Part shown: positions 13,599 through 21,477 of the stretch, in pieces
Numbering within the stretch: position 1 is the stretch's first letter
Layout of the letters: every line of letters starts with the position of its first letter
From: Bacteroides sp.
Lineage (GTDB): Bacteria; Bacteroidota; Bacteroidia; Bacteroidales; Bacteroidaceae
Assembly (NCBI GenBank): GCA_019416685.1
Contig: DXWV01000040.1
Span: 1-24,431 of the forward strand
Length of the DNA: 24,431 nucleotides
Reading direction: 5' to 3'
Program-made: the position numbers and the translations under genes
Notes under the pieces: model-generated
What the model was told of the DNA's origin: nothing
What the model saw: only the letters and a program-made list of their open reading frames with translations
Databases searched by the model: none

Positions 13599-15032
13599 TT
13601 AGTCTGAGCAATCCGGTTTATCAAGTTTATTTAGCTGATTCTGGTTTATCGAATTATTCTCCTCAGTATATTTAACACCATCATCGCCTGGCGAACTTCC
13701 TCGTGCGGGAAGCACTTCCTTTAACAATTCAGCATTTCTTTTTCTCAGCGCTTCTCCTTTCTTTTCTCTACGTTTTACAACCAGAATATCCAGTCCCAAT
13801 ACAAGTAGCAACGGTATGGCAAACCACAGAAACACATATCCGATAGTATGCATATCACTCACCTTCTTCTGCTTGCCCACTTCCAATTTGTCCAACTTAT
13901 CAGTCAACGCATATTCATCCGGTAAATCGGCATCATTCCATTTATTCAGAATAGTACCATTCTTTATCAGTATCAGTCCCGGATTGGAACGAATAATTGT
14001 TTTTAGGGTGATATCATCCACCAGACAGAATGGATACTCTGCACCGGTCTTATCACGCCAAAGTTCTATCTCTTCTTCAGGCGAAGAAGTCAGGCAATAA
14101 AAACCATAACCATTTTCAACCGAATAATCATATATCTCATTAATAAGGTCTATATTACTGTCATCCGCCTCTTCTATCCGATGCGCCACCAACAAAAAAG
14201 TATAACCGATATCAGTCAGCACCTTATCAGTAATATCTTCACCCGTATTCTGCTCCAATAATGAAAAATCGTGAATAGACGGTTCATATCCCTTCGCTTT
14301 CAGAACCGTACGTGTATCTACAAACGTCCAGGTACTATCCGGATAATTCTCAAGTGTAAACTCCTTTTTCTCACCATTCTTTTCCAAAAGAAAAGTAGTT
14401 TCATAAATATCTGGCTTTGCTCCGTCCGGTATTTCCATCCCTGCAGGGATATTATTACCTATCCTATAGGGACGAAAGTCCAGAATAGGCAAATGTGCGA
14501 GACAATAAAATGAAAGAGTAAACACAAATAATATGGTATACAATGACACAAGCCACTCCGTCTTTGCTGAAATAAAACGTATAATCTGTTTCCTCCACCG
14601 GAACGTAGAATAAGCTGCAATTAGCAACACAATATTCTTGCTAAAAGTTTCCCAGTTATTCAATACCCATGCATCGCCAAAACAACCACAGTCTGAAACC
14701 GGATTTTTCAATGCCAAATAAAGAGTCAGCGGAGTCATGAACAACATGATGAGCAAAGCAAGAATTGTGGTCGTCGTTTTCCGTATACCAAAAAACATGC
14801 AAACCCCTACCGAAAACTCTACAGCTGACAGAATAACTGCTGCCAGCAGAGGGAAAAAAGAAGGAAACCACGCTATCATACCAAAAGCTTCCAGATAATC
14901 TTGTATTTTGTACTGTGACCCCAACGGATCAACAGCCTTCACAAATCCGGAAAATATGAATGCTGCTGCCAGCAAAAAGCGACAGGCATTAGTCCATGTC
15001 TTTTGAATGATATGTAAATTCTTAGTCTTCAA
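13599..15032 (-). CDS. DoxX/MauE-like membrane protein with thioredoxin-like periplasmic domain
   Basis: A 477-aa protein. The N-terminal part has about five hydrophobic segments (roughly 17-34, 55-82, 87-108, 131-146, 161-180) and resembles the DoxX/MauE redox-associated membrane family. SGFVKAVDPLGSQYK follows the first segment and a CGCFGDAW cysteine motif is at 115-122. Residues about 181-390 look extracytoplasmic. They include a region with thioredoxin-like spacing (FLLVAHRIEE, then EYPFCLVDD, then NPGLILIKNG with a proline where the cis-proline loop would be) but no CXXC active site. A further hydrophobic segment lies near 395-420, before a basic tail. Families with this fold take part in disulfide or quinone redox chemistry; the function here is unknown. 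It overlaps the upstream DUF1599 gene by 11 bp, so the two are likely coupled. Confidence 0.8.
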   Translation of the reverse strand: MKTKNLHIIQKTWTNACRFLLAAAFIFSGFVKAVDPLGSQYKIQDYLEAFGMIAWFPSFFPLLAAVILSAVEFSVGVCMFFGIRKTTTTILALLIMLFMTPLTLYLALKNPVSDCGCFGDAWVLNNWETFSKNIVLLIAAYSTFRWRKQIIRFISAKTEWLVSLYTILFVFTLSFYCLAHLPILDFRPYRIGNNIPAGMEIPDGAKPDIYETTFLLEKNGEKKEFTLENYPDSTWTFVDTRTVLKAKGYEPSIHDFSLLEQNTGEDITDKVLTDIGYTFLLVAHRIEEADDSNIDLINEIYDYSVENGYGFYCLTSSPEEEIELWRDKTGAEYPFCLVDDITLKTIIRSNPGLILIKNGTILNKWNDADLPDEYALTDKLDKLEVGKQKKVSDMHTIGYVFLWFAIPLLLVLGLDILVVKRREKKGEALRKRNAELLKEVLPARGSSPGDDGVKYTEENNSINQNQLNKLDKPDCSD

Positions 15033-15564
15033 ATTCTATTTTAATTAAACCAAAAACGGAATAATTAATCATATCCATATAATTTGCATCAATACCCTCA
15101 GACACCAATGTATTACCCGACAAGCTCTCAATCTGCTTGGTACGGTAAATCTTCATTAGAATCAAATCGGTATAGGAACTGACACGCATACTTCGCCACG
15201 CTTCATCATAATCATGGTTTTTAGCAAGCATTAGTTCCAAAGCTTCCTTTGCATATTTATCATAAAAAGCCATTGCTTCCTCATTACTGATATCTGCAGA
15301 ATCGGCATAACCGAGTTCCAGTTGTATCAATCCAATAATACCGTAATTGACAATCGCAATGAACTCCGCACGAATGCCTTCATCAATTAATGACACTCCT
15401 TTTGTTTCAATACTACGAATCCGGTTGGCCTTAATAAAAATCTGGTCAGTGACAGAAGCCGGACGCAGAATACGCCATGCAGGACCGTAATCGTGCAGCT
15501 TCTTGGAAAATAGGTCACGGCACAAAGCAGTGACATGCTCAAATTGTTGCTTGGTATCTTTCAT
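15022..15564 (-). CDS. DUF1599-family protein with internal duplication
   Basis: A 180-aa soluble protein of unknown function that I recognise as DUF1599-type. It is two copies of one module: residues 22-84 and 115-178. Shared landmarks are HDYGPAW (24-30) and HDYDEAW (118-124), then a T-D-x-I/L-x-x-K-x-x-R core, EGIRAEF (62-68) and EGIDANY (156-162), then an INYG/INYS-like helix ending in LIQLEL and LIKIEF. The conserved His-Asp and Glu positions in each copy suggest a paired binding or catalytic site (inference). I chose ATG 15564 rather than 15594 because a TAnnTTTG promoter box lies at 15583-15590, which overlaps the longer start. It is the first gene of a group with the DoxX-like gene (11-bp overlap), tpiA, SPOR and folE. 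Confidence 0.8.
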   Translation of the reverse strand: MKDTKQQFEHVTALCRDLFSKKLHDYGPAWRILRPASVTDQIFIKANRIRSIETKGVSLIDEGIRAEFIAIVNYGIIGLIQLELGYADSADISNEEAMAFYDKYAKEALELMLAKNHDYDEAWRSMRVSSYTDLILMKIYRTKQIESLSGNTLVSEGIDANYMDMINYSVFGLIKIEFED

Positions 15565-15582
15565 TTCCTTACAAATAGAGCG

Positions 15583-15590
15583 CAAAGGTA
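15583..15590 (-). promoter_or_regulatory. Promoter -7 box for the DUF1599-tpiA-folE group
   Basis: On the minus strand TACCTTTG, a perfect TAnnTTTG, 18 bp before the chosen ATG. No clear TTTG at the -33 distance: that region is the T-rich tail of the upstream M23 terminator. The close spacing to the ATG implies a very short 5' leader. Confidence 0.6.
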
Positions 15591-15610
15591 ACAATAATCA
15601 AAGAAAAAAG

Positions 15611-15646
15611 AAAAAAATAGCCGGGCAATCGTACATTGTCCGGCTA
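15611..15646 (-). terminator. Intrinsic terminator after the M23 peptidase gene
   Basis: TAGCCGGGCAAT (15618-15629), loop CGTAC, ATTGTCCGGCTA (15635-15646): a 12-bp GC-rich stem with one G-U. On the minus strand it is followed by seven T residues (15617-15611) and a further T-rich run. It begins 28 bp after the M23 stop codon. Confidence 0.9.
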
Positions 15647-15673
15647 CTTGCACTATAAATAAATATATTTCTC

Positions 15674-16555
15674 TTATGAACAACGTAAAACTTGTCCTGG
15701 ACGCAGAATCGTTTTAGTAGTAATACGATTTAACTTACAAAGTGTACTAATAGAAACACCACGCAACTTAGCAATGCGAGACAATGTATCTCCACTTTTC
15801 ACCTTATGATATCTGATGGTTCCGTCACTTGCCAACTGAGCATCATGAGCACCCACCTTACTACTTGCACCACCCTTAGACCTTCTGAACGTATATGTAT
15901 CTGCTACGATATCCTGTTTCGGGAAGTCAAACATATAAACAGGATTAATGGCAATACCCAGAAAACGAGTTTCAAAATGAAGATGTGAACCGGTAGAACG
16001 TCCGGTATTACCACCCAAACCAATCACCTCGCCGGCTTTTACCAATTGATTCTCTTCAACCAATTGCTTAGACAAATGTCCGTACACAGTCTCTAACCCA
16101 TTATCATGACGAATAACTACATATTTACCATACCCACGACGTTCGTATTTAACAATACGTACTTTTCCATCAAAAGCAGCTACAATTGTATCACCAATAT
16201 TCACTTTAAGGTCAAGTCCATTGTGCATTCTTCTCCAACGAGGACCGAAAGGTGAAGTGATACGTGTACTCGGAGTAGGCATATGGAAACCGGTCAGGTC
16301 AATGGTGTAAGTTTCGGGAATGATAACATCCTTTCCGTAAGCATGCACGTACTGATTACTCCAGTTTGGATAAAGACTTAATGCAGGATATTCAGCTTGT
16401 TCGGCACGAATCTGCTTTTGCAGTGCCAAAGAGTCTACTGTTTTTAATTTCTTGTCAATTGGAGCCTGTCGGGCGATCAAATCCTGAGAAAAAGAATTCA
16501 GGCTGACCATAGCCACTGCGGCAATCATTACGGTTTTAATACAATTGAAATTCAT
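15674..16555 (-). CDS. Secreted M23 peptidase with C-terminal LysM domain
   Basis: A peptidoglycan endopeptidase-type protein of 293 aa. The N terminus is a signal peptide (hydrophobic VMIAAVAMVSLNSFS, residues 9-23). The LytM/M23 domain (about 98-212) has intact zinc ligands: His111 and Asp115 in MHNGLDLK, and His193 in HLHFE, with His160 in VYGHLS and His191 as catalytic partners. The LysM domain (about 248-292: KVKSGDTLSRIAKLRGVSIS) binds peptidoglycan N-acetylglucosamine. With all ligands present it is predicted active on peptide cross-links, unlike the degenerate LytM regulators. The order M23 then LysM reverses the commoner LysM-first arrangement. It lies 18 bp after ndk and so probably shares its promoter; a strong terminator follows. 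Confidence 0.93.
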   Translation of the reverse strand: MNFNCIKTVMIAAVAMVSLNSFSQDLIARQAPIDKKLKTVDSLALQKQIRAEQAEYPALSLYPNWSNQYVHAYGKDVIIPETYTIDLTGFHMPTPSTRITSPFGPRWRRMHNGLDLKVNIGDTIVAAFDGKVRIVKYERRGYGKYVVIRHDNGLETVYGHLSKQLVEENQLVKAGEVIGLGGNTGRSTGSHLHFETRFLGIAINPVYMFDFPKQDIVADTYTFRRSKGGASSKVGAHDAQLASDGTIRYHKVKSGDTLSRIAKLRGVSISTLCKLNRITTKTILRPGQVLRCS

Positions 16556-16573
16556 TCGTTTTCGTCAATTCAA

Positions 16574-17038
16574 TTAATATTCGTCATTTGCATACAGATA
16601 ATCAAACGTCACCTGCTTGTAATCGAATATCTCTTCTGGTTTAAAGAATCTGGTTAATTCGGCTGCCGCGGTCTCAGGTGAATCAGAAGCATGAACTATA
16701 TTTTCTTGAAAGCTCATGCTGTAATCCCCACGAATAGTTCCCGGTGCTGCCAGACGCCCGTTAGTAGGACCAGCCAACGTACGGACAGTTTGAATTGCGT
16801 CCACCCCCTCGAAACAACAAACAATAACAGGAGCTGTCATCATAGAATCTTTCACACGCTGAAAGAAAGGCTTTACACTCAGGTGGGCATAATGTTCACT
16901 TAATACTTCGTCTGTCAGCATCATCATCTTCATACCAGCCAAACGTAAACCTTTACGTTCAAAACGATGAAGTATTTCACCGATTAACGCCCGTTGAACA
17001 GTACATGGTTTCAAGATGACTAACGTTTTTTCAATCAT
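16574..17038 (-). CDS. ndk: Nucleoside diphosphate kinase
   Basis: Transfers the gamma phosphate of ATP to other NDPs through a phosphohistidine. The 154-aa protein has the catalytic His116 in NIVHASDS, preceded by the nucleotide-binding segments GPTNGRLAAPGTIRGDYS. The N terminus (EKTLVILKPCTVQRALIGEIL) matches the first beta strand and helix of the family, with KPCTVQR replacing the more usual KPDGVQR, as I recall for Bacteroides homologues. First gene of a two-gene unit with the M23 peptidase; a TAnnTTTG promoter lies at 17090-17097. Assignment is secure. Confidence 0.97.
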   Translation of the reverse strand: MIEKTLVILKPCTVQRALIGEILHRFERKGLRLAGMKMMMLTDEVLSEHYAHLSVKPFFQRVKDSMMTAPVIVCCFEGVDAIQTVRTLAGPTNGRLAAPGTIRGDYSMSFQENIVHASDSPETAAAELTRFFKPEEIFDYKQVTFDYLYANDEY

Positions 17039-17089
17039 AAGATGACTTCTTTCAAAGTGTTAAATGGCACATTTATTATAAAATTCTTC

Positions 17090-17118
17090 CAAAGATAGCA
17101 TTTCTCGACGAAAAGCAA
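17090..17118 (-). promoter_or_regulatory. ndk promoter
   Basis: On the minus strand TATCTTTG (17097-17090) matches TAnnTTTG exactly. A TTG (17118-17116) lies 18 nt further upstream at the -33 position. Predicted RNA start near 17083 leaves about 45 nt before the ndk ATG. Confidence 0.68.
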
Positions 17119-17181
17119 GGCACTTCCTTAACTTTTTTTCATAGTCAGAAACGCAAATAGTAAGTAAAGCAGGTTCTAAAG

Positions 17182-17232
17182 TCCTATAAATAGGAGATAT
17201 AATAAGAAACATGTTTTGCAGCATGTTTTGCA
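17182..17232. other. recG-ndk gap: palindrome and tandem 11-mer
   Basis: The 220-bp gap 17039-17258 has no gene. Besides the ndk promoter it holds the palindrome TCCTATAAATAGGA (17182-17195) and two copies of CATGTTTTGCA (17210-17220, 17222-17232) at 12-bp spacing. Both lie after the recG stop (minus strand) and upstream of the ndk promoter. No clear terminator for recG is visible. Confidence 0.6.
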
Positions 17233-17258
17233 AATAAGCTGTATGTTTAACCGTTTTT

Positions 17259-19355
17259 TCAACTTATAGAAGCCCAGTTAACGTTCGTCTTACGAAGTGC
17301 TTTAAGCTGTTGCCATAATATCTCATTCTCCAGATTACGAGCTTCCGGATCAGCATCAACAATCTCCTGTGCAACATTACGGACATACTGCAACAACTGG
17401 CCATCCCGGGCAATATCGGCTATCTTCAAATCAAAAGCAATACCACTTTGCTGGGTACCCTCCAAATCTCCCGGACCACGCAATTTCAAATCAGCCTCCG
17501 CTATTTCAAAACCGTCATTAGTACGTACCATTATTTCAAGTCGTTTGCGGGTTTCCTCGGTAAGTTTGTAATTTGTCACCAGAATACAATAAGACTGTTC
17601 GGCACCACGCCCCACACGACCACGAAGCTGATGAAGTTGTGATAGTCCGAAACGCTCAGCATTCTCAATAATCATAACAGAAGCATTGGGTACGTTTACT
17701 CCTACTTCAATAACAGTAGTGGCCACCATTATTTGTGCCTCTCCTGATACAAAAAACTGCATTTGTTCATCTTTCTCAACTGCTTTCATTTTCCCGTGAA
17801 CTTTACAGACTTTACATTCAGGAAACTCTTCACAAATCTGCAAATAACCTTCTTCCAGATTCTTCAAATCGATCTTTTCGCTCTCTTTTATAAGCGGATA
17901 AACAATATAAATCTGGCGCCCTTCGGCAATCTGCTTATGGACAGACCGATAAAGGCTTTCCCGCCTGTTATCAAACTGATGAACAGTAGAAATAGGTTTC
18001 CTGCCAGGAGGCAACTCATCAATAATGGAAACATCAAGATCTCCATACAATGTCATTGCCAACGTACGGGGAATCGGGGTGGCCGTCATCACAAGTACAT
18101 GAGGAGGCTGTACATTTTTACTCCACAAACGGGCGCGTTGTGCTACACCGAAACGATGTTGTTCATCTATAACCACAAAACCAAGAGATGAGAAATTAAC
18201 AGTATCCTCGATCACAGCATGGGTACCGATCAGTATATTAACGTCCCCTGTGAGCAAACCGGAAAGAATGGCCTCCCGCTTTTTACCTTTCACTGAGCCA
18301 GTAAGTAACTCTACGCGAATATCCATACCAAAAAGAAGTTCCTTTATCGTCTCATAATGCTGGTTGGCAAGTATTTCCGTAGGAGCCATCATACATGCCT
18401 GATAGCCATTATCAAGCGCCATCAGCATACTCATCAATGCTACCAATGTCTTTCCACTTCCTACATCCCCCTGTAGCAGACGATTCATTTGCCGCCCGGA
18501 CCCAACATCCTGACGAATTTCTTTCAATACGCGTTTCTGCGCGCCGGTAAGTTCAAAAGGAAGGTTACGAGAATAAAACGTATTGAATACTTCACCGACA
18601 ACTTCAAAAACATACCCCCGGTATCTCCGCTGACGATCTTTGGCATACCGTAGAATATTGAGTTGTACATAAAAAAGTTCTTCAAACTTCAAACGATACT
18701 GTGCCTTACGCAGAAGTTCCGGATTGACAGGAAAATGAACATTACGCAAAGCCTCTGTCAACGGCATCAAATGATGATCAGTAAGTACCTTAGGAGATAA
18801 AGTTTCAGGAAGCGGCTCCTGTATTTGTTGAAGCACAGCCGCCATCATCTTGGCTATTGCATGAGAATTGAGGAAGCTACGCTTCATCTTCTCTGTTGTA
18901 TTATAATAAGGCTGTAATCCGGTAACAGTAAGCTTTAATTCGGATGGTTTATCCATATCGGGATGCGCTACATTGATGCGTCCGCCAAAAACAGTCGGCT
19001 TACCAAACACAATATATTCTTCATGAACTTTATATTTGCCTGTGATGAATTTGATTCCTTGAAACCATACCAAATCTACCACCCCTGTTCCGTCAGAGAA
19101 ATGTGCCACTAATCTACGCTGACGCCCTTCACCAAAAGTTTCAAAGCCAAGTATCTGTCCTTTCAATTGAATATAGGGCATATTTCCGTCTATCTCATGG
19201 ATATAATAAATACGGCTACGGTCAACATATTTATAAGGAAAATAGTAAATAAGATCGTGCACAGAATATATCTCCAACTCCTTGTTGAGTACACCCGCCT
19301 TCTGTGGCCCTACGCCGGATATATATTTTATGTCACGTGTAGCTAAATCAAACAT
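17259..19355 (-). CDS. recG: ATP-dependent DNA helicase RecG
   Basis: Branch-migrating helicase that regresses stalled forks and processes Holliday junctions. At 698 aa it is full length. The N-terminal wedge/OB region begins with YISGVGPQKAGVLNKE and YYFPYKYVDRS, and a further OB-like segment follows (YIQLKGQILGF). Motor motifs follow: Walker A GDVGSGKT (296-303), MAPTEILANQHYE (323-335), the DEQH box (397-400) in VIDEQHRFGVAQR, TATPIPRT, and the motif VI-like QLRGRVGRG. The TRG segment and C-terminal helical hairpin are present. It overlaps ispD by 8 bp and ends the pdxJ-exbBD-tonB-DJ-1-ispD group. Assignment is secure. Confidence 0.97.
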   Translation of the reverse strand: MFDLATRDIKYISGVGPQKAGVLNKELEIYSVHDLIYYFPYKYVDRSRIYYIHEIDGNMPYIQLKGQILGFETFGEGRQRRLVAHFSDGTGVVDLVWFQGIKFITGKYKVHEEYIVFGKPTVFGGRINVAHPDMDKPSELKLTVTGLQPYYNTTEKMKRSFLNSHAIAKMMAAVLQQIQEPLPETLSPKVLTDHHLMPLTEALRNVHFPVNPELLRKAQYRLKFEELFYVQLNILRYAKDRQRRYRGYVFEVVGEVFNTFYSRNLPFELTGAQKRVLKEIRQDVGSGRQMNRLLQGDVGSGKTLVALMSMLMALDNGYQACMMAPTEILANQHYETIKELLFGMDIRVELLTGSVKGKKREAILSGLLTGDVNILIGTHAVIEDTVNFSSLGFVVIDEQHRFGVAQRARLWSKNVQPPHVLVMTATPIPRTLAMTLYGDLDVSIIDELPPGRKPISTVHQFDNRRESLYRSVHKQIAEGRQIYIVYPLIKESEKIDLKNLEEGYLQICEEFPECKVCKVHGKMKAVEKDEQMQFFVSGEAQIMVATTVIEVGVNVPNASVMIIENAERFGLSQLHQLRGRVGRGAEQSYCILVTNYKLTEETRKRLEIMVRTNDGFEIAEADLKLRGPGDLEGTQQSGIAFDLKIADIARDGQLLQYVRNVAQEIVDADPEARNLENEILWQQLKALRKTNVNWASIS

Positions 19356-20010
19356 TTACCAGAGCACTACTTATTTTCAAATCAAAGGGAGTGGTAATCT
19401 TTATATTTTCCCGATTCCCTTTTGCCAGACAAACAGGAACTCCCATTGCCTCCACAACGGAAGCATCATCGGTAAAGAAAGGAGTATACTCCTGTGCATA
19501 AGCTTGCTTCAAAAGTTCTGCATCAAATACCTGCGGAGTCTGAACTAATTTATAATCATTACGGTTTACCGTCTCACTTCCTGTTTCTGTTATATGCCGC
19601 ACTGTTTCTACCACATCAATTACTGGTACTACTGCTTTTTTTATGGCAGCCAGTTCATAACAACGTTTCATAACCTCCGAAGAAACAAACGGGCGCACTC
19701 CATCATGTACTCCCACCAACCCGGAGTTGACATAAGCCAGACCATTCTTCACTGAATGAAAACGGGTTTCACCTCCGTCAGCAATAATATGTTCAATAAC
19801 AAATAGATGTTTTGTACAGAGTTCCTGCCAGTAGCTTTGTTGCTCTTTGGGCAATACAAGAATAATTCTCATCGTTCCGTCAAAACGATGAAAAGCTTCA
19901 ATAGTATGCATCAGCACAGGTTTTCCGCCAATAGGAAGAAATTGTTTGGGAAGGTCACTTCCCATACGTAATCCTTTACCACCAGCAACAATCAAAACAG
20001 TACGAGTCAT
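19348..20010 (-). CDS. ispD: 2-C-methyl-D-erythritol 4-phosphate cytidylyltransferase
   Basis: Couples MEP to CTP in the non-mevalonate isoprenoid pathway. The 220-aa protein has the family's nucleotide-binding N terminus IVAGGKGLRMGSDLPKQF (7-24), the HDGVRPF motif (102-108), and QTPQVF, FTDDASVVE and ENIKITTPFDL near the C terminus. There is no IspF fusion. It starts 4 bp after the DJ-1 stop and overlaps recG by 8 bp, so it is tightly packed within the operon. The residues fit IspD better than the related CDP-ribitol synthases, though that distinction by eye is not absolute. Confidence 0.95.
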   Translation of the reverse strand: MTRTVLIVAGGKGLRMGSDLPKQFLPIGGKPVLMHTIEAFHRFDGTMRIILVLPKEQQSYWQELCTKHLFVIEHIIADGGETRFHSVKNGLAYVNSGLVGVHDGVRPFVSSEVMKRCYELAAIKKAVVPVIDVVETVRHITETGSETVNRNDYKLVQTPQVFDAELLKQAYAQEYTPFFTDDASVVEAMGVPVCLAKGNRENIKITTPFDLKISSALVNV

Positions 20011-20014
20011 AGTA

Positions 20015-20566
20015 TCAGCGCCTTACACACATTGCTTCTACCAATTCTTCTACCTTCTCTTTACCTTCGAGTTTTTCTACAATAGCCAATGCAAAGTCCA
20101 TAGCAGCACCCGGTCCCATACCTGTAATAATGTTGCCATCTACTACAACCGGTTCATTAACACATTCAGCTCCATCAAGATATTGCTCAAAACTTGGATA
20201 GCAGGTCGCCTTGCGCCCTTTCAACAGGCCGAGTTTACCAAGTACCATAGGTGCTGCACAAATGGCTGCAATCGGTTTGTTCTTTTCTGCAAAGTTCAGA
20301 ATCAGTTTGCGCAACCCTTCATGCTTATCAAGAGTAGCTGCACCGGGCATACCGCCAGGCAACAATAACAGATCAGCATCAAAAAAGTCACAGTTCACGA
20401 AATTAACATCGCAAAGTACCGAAATATCATGTGCACCAACAACGATTTCATCTGGAGTCACAGATACAATTTCTACATTCAATCCGGCACGTCTCAGCGT
20501 GTCAATAGCGGTGAAGGCTTCAATCTCTTCAAATCCGTCTGCGAAAAAAGCATATACAGTTCCCAT
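20015..20566 (-). CDS. DJ-1/PfpI family protein (YajL/ThiJ-like)
   Basis: A 183-aa single-domain protein of the DJ-1 superfamily. The nucleophile-elbow cysteine is Cys103 (AAICAAPMVLG) and the partner glutamate is Glu16 in FADGFEEIE. LLLLPGGMPGA (66-76) and GNIITGMGPGAAMDFAL near 145-160 complete the fold. Bacterial relatives have been linked to oxidative stress protection and to deglycase or chaperone activity, which is debated; no substrate can be assigned here. It lies between tonB (68-bp gap containing a repeat element) and ispD (4 bp). Confidence 0.9.
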   Translation of the reverse strand: MGTVYAFFADGFEEIEAFTAIDTLRRAGLNVEIVSVTPDEIVVGAHDISVLCDVNFVNCDFFDADLLLLPGGMPGAATLDKHEGLRKLILNFAEKNKPIAAICAAPMVLGKLGLLKGRKATCYPSFEQYLDGAECVNEPVVVDGNIITGMGPGAAMDFALAIVEKLEGKEKVEELVEAMCVRR

Positions 20567-20640
20567 ACTCTAAATAATATGCCAACACCAATCAGTTATC
20601 CACCAATTGGTTGGCGCGTTAATTGGTTAATTATTTATCT
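20567..20640 (-). repeat. Intercistronic repeat between tonB and the DJ-1 gene
   Basis: Fills the gap 20567-20634 and touches the tonB stop codon. Read on the minus strand it runs AATTAACCAATTAACGCGCC, then AACCAATTGG, then ATTGGTGTTGGCATATT, ending just before the DJ-1 ATG. It closely resembles the block between the aminotransferase and aroF (7291-7361) in the same orientation relative to transcription. Words: CCAATT/AATTGG palindromes and TTGGCATATT. Confidence 0.75.
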
Positions 20641-21477
20641 CAAATTAAAGTAATACGTTATAGTACCTGTCTGGTTATTCACACCCTCGACTACATTAAA
20701 GCGAGCTCTTTTGGCAGCATCTTCTGCTGCTTTACGCAATGCAGTGTTTACTGTGTTCGTCTGACGATTAATACTTGTGGCAATCACATGTCCGGCCGGA
20801 TTCACAGTAATGGAAACTACCACACGACCTTCTTCCTGAACATTATACACAGGACGAGGTAAACCTCCTTCTCCTATAGAACGTCCACCAAGATCAAATG
20901 TACCATAGCCACCCGTACCCGTTTTAGCTCCGGACGACGAATTACCATCTTTACTGCCTTCTACACCTGTACCACTATTAGCTGTTCCCTTGCTTCCGTC
21001 CATCTGAGCACCTTTACCAAAAGCTCCCGAAACTCGTTTTGCTGCGGCTTCTGCAGCAGCTTTCCGTTCTCGTTCTGCTTTCTCTTCAGCAAGTTTTTTT
21101 GCCTCTGCAGCCTTCTCAGCAGCAGTTTTCTCGGGCTTCTTCACCACTTCTGGCTTTTCCTTTTTAGGCTCAGCTTTAGGCTTTATGACAACCGTTTCCT
21201 CTTCTGTCTGTGTTATCATCTCCTGCTCCACGGTTTCCTGTGGTTCTACTACTTCTGGCACATCCTCCGGAGGAAGAACATCTACATCTACCATTGTGGA
21301 AGGATCATAATTTCCTAACGAAACATCTACATCCCCCATCATTACAGGTACACCACCTTCATCTTGATTATTGGGGAGAGTAAAACTCACCAGAATCAAA
21401 AGAGCAATAATAGCTACATGCACCAACAATGCACCCAACATTCCTATGTATTCACCCTTTTTCTTTCCGTCCATCAT
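20635..21477 (-). CDS. TonB-type energy transducer
   Basis: A 280-aa inner-membrane-anchored protein that transmits ExbB/ExbD proton-motive energy to an outer-membrane or periplasmic partner. It has a short cytosolic N terminus, one membrane segment (about 12-33, GMLGALLVHVAIIALLILVSF), and a long Pro/Glu/Lys and Ala/Lys/Glu-rich spacer (about 60-150). A Gly/Ser-rich linker follows, and then a C-terminal TonB-like domain (about 205-280, with GRVVVSITVNPAGHVIATSI and a final beta strand). The start overlaps the exbD stop (ATGA type), indicating translational coupling. TonB versus TolA-like function cannot be separated by eye. Bacteroides have many TonB paralogues; the substrate receptor is unknown. 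Confidence 0.9.
   Translation of the reverse strand: MMDGKKKGEYIGMLGALLVHVAIIALLILVSFTLPNNQDEGGVPVMMGDVDVSLGNYDPSTMVDVDVLPPEDVPEVVEPQETVEQEMITQTEEETVVIKPKAEPKKEKPEVVKKPEKTAAEKAAEAKKLAEEKAERERKAAAEAAAKRVSGAFGKGAQMDGSKGTANSGTGVEGSKDGNSSSGAKTGTGGYGTFDLGGRSIGEGGLPRPVYNVQEEGRVVVSITVNPAGHVIATSINRQTNTVNTALRKAAEDAAKRARFNVVEGVNNQTGTITYYFNLR

Noticed and set aside
13535..13624. 30-residue N-terminal extension of tpiA
   Set aside because: It overlaps the end of the preceding gene and a repeat arm; MRKNIVAGNWKMN is the normal TIM start.
13599..15032. Active thioredoxin/TlpA-type reductase fused to DoxX
   Set aside because: No CXXC motif in the soluble region, so only a thioredoxin-like fold is suggested.
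11517..15564. A 7-deazaguanine or DNA-modification island around DUF1599 and folE
   Set aside because: No queC/queD/queE-type or transglycosylase genes nearby; the other members are tpiA, SPOR and a membrane protein, so the link is too weak.
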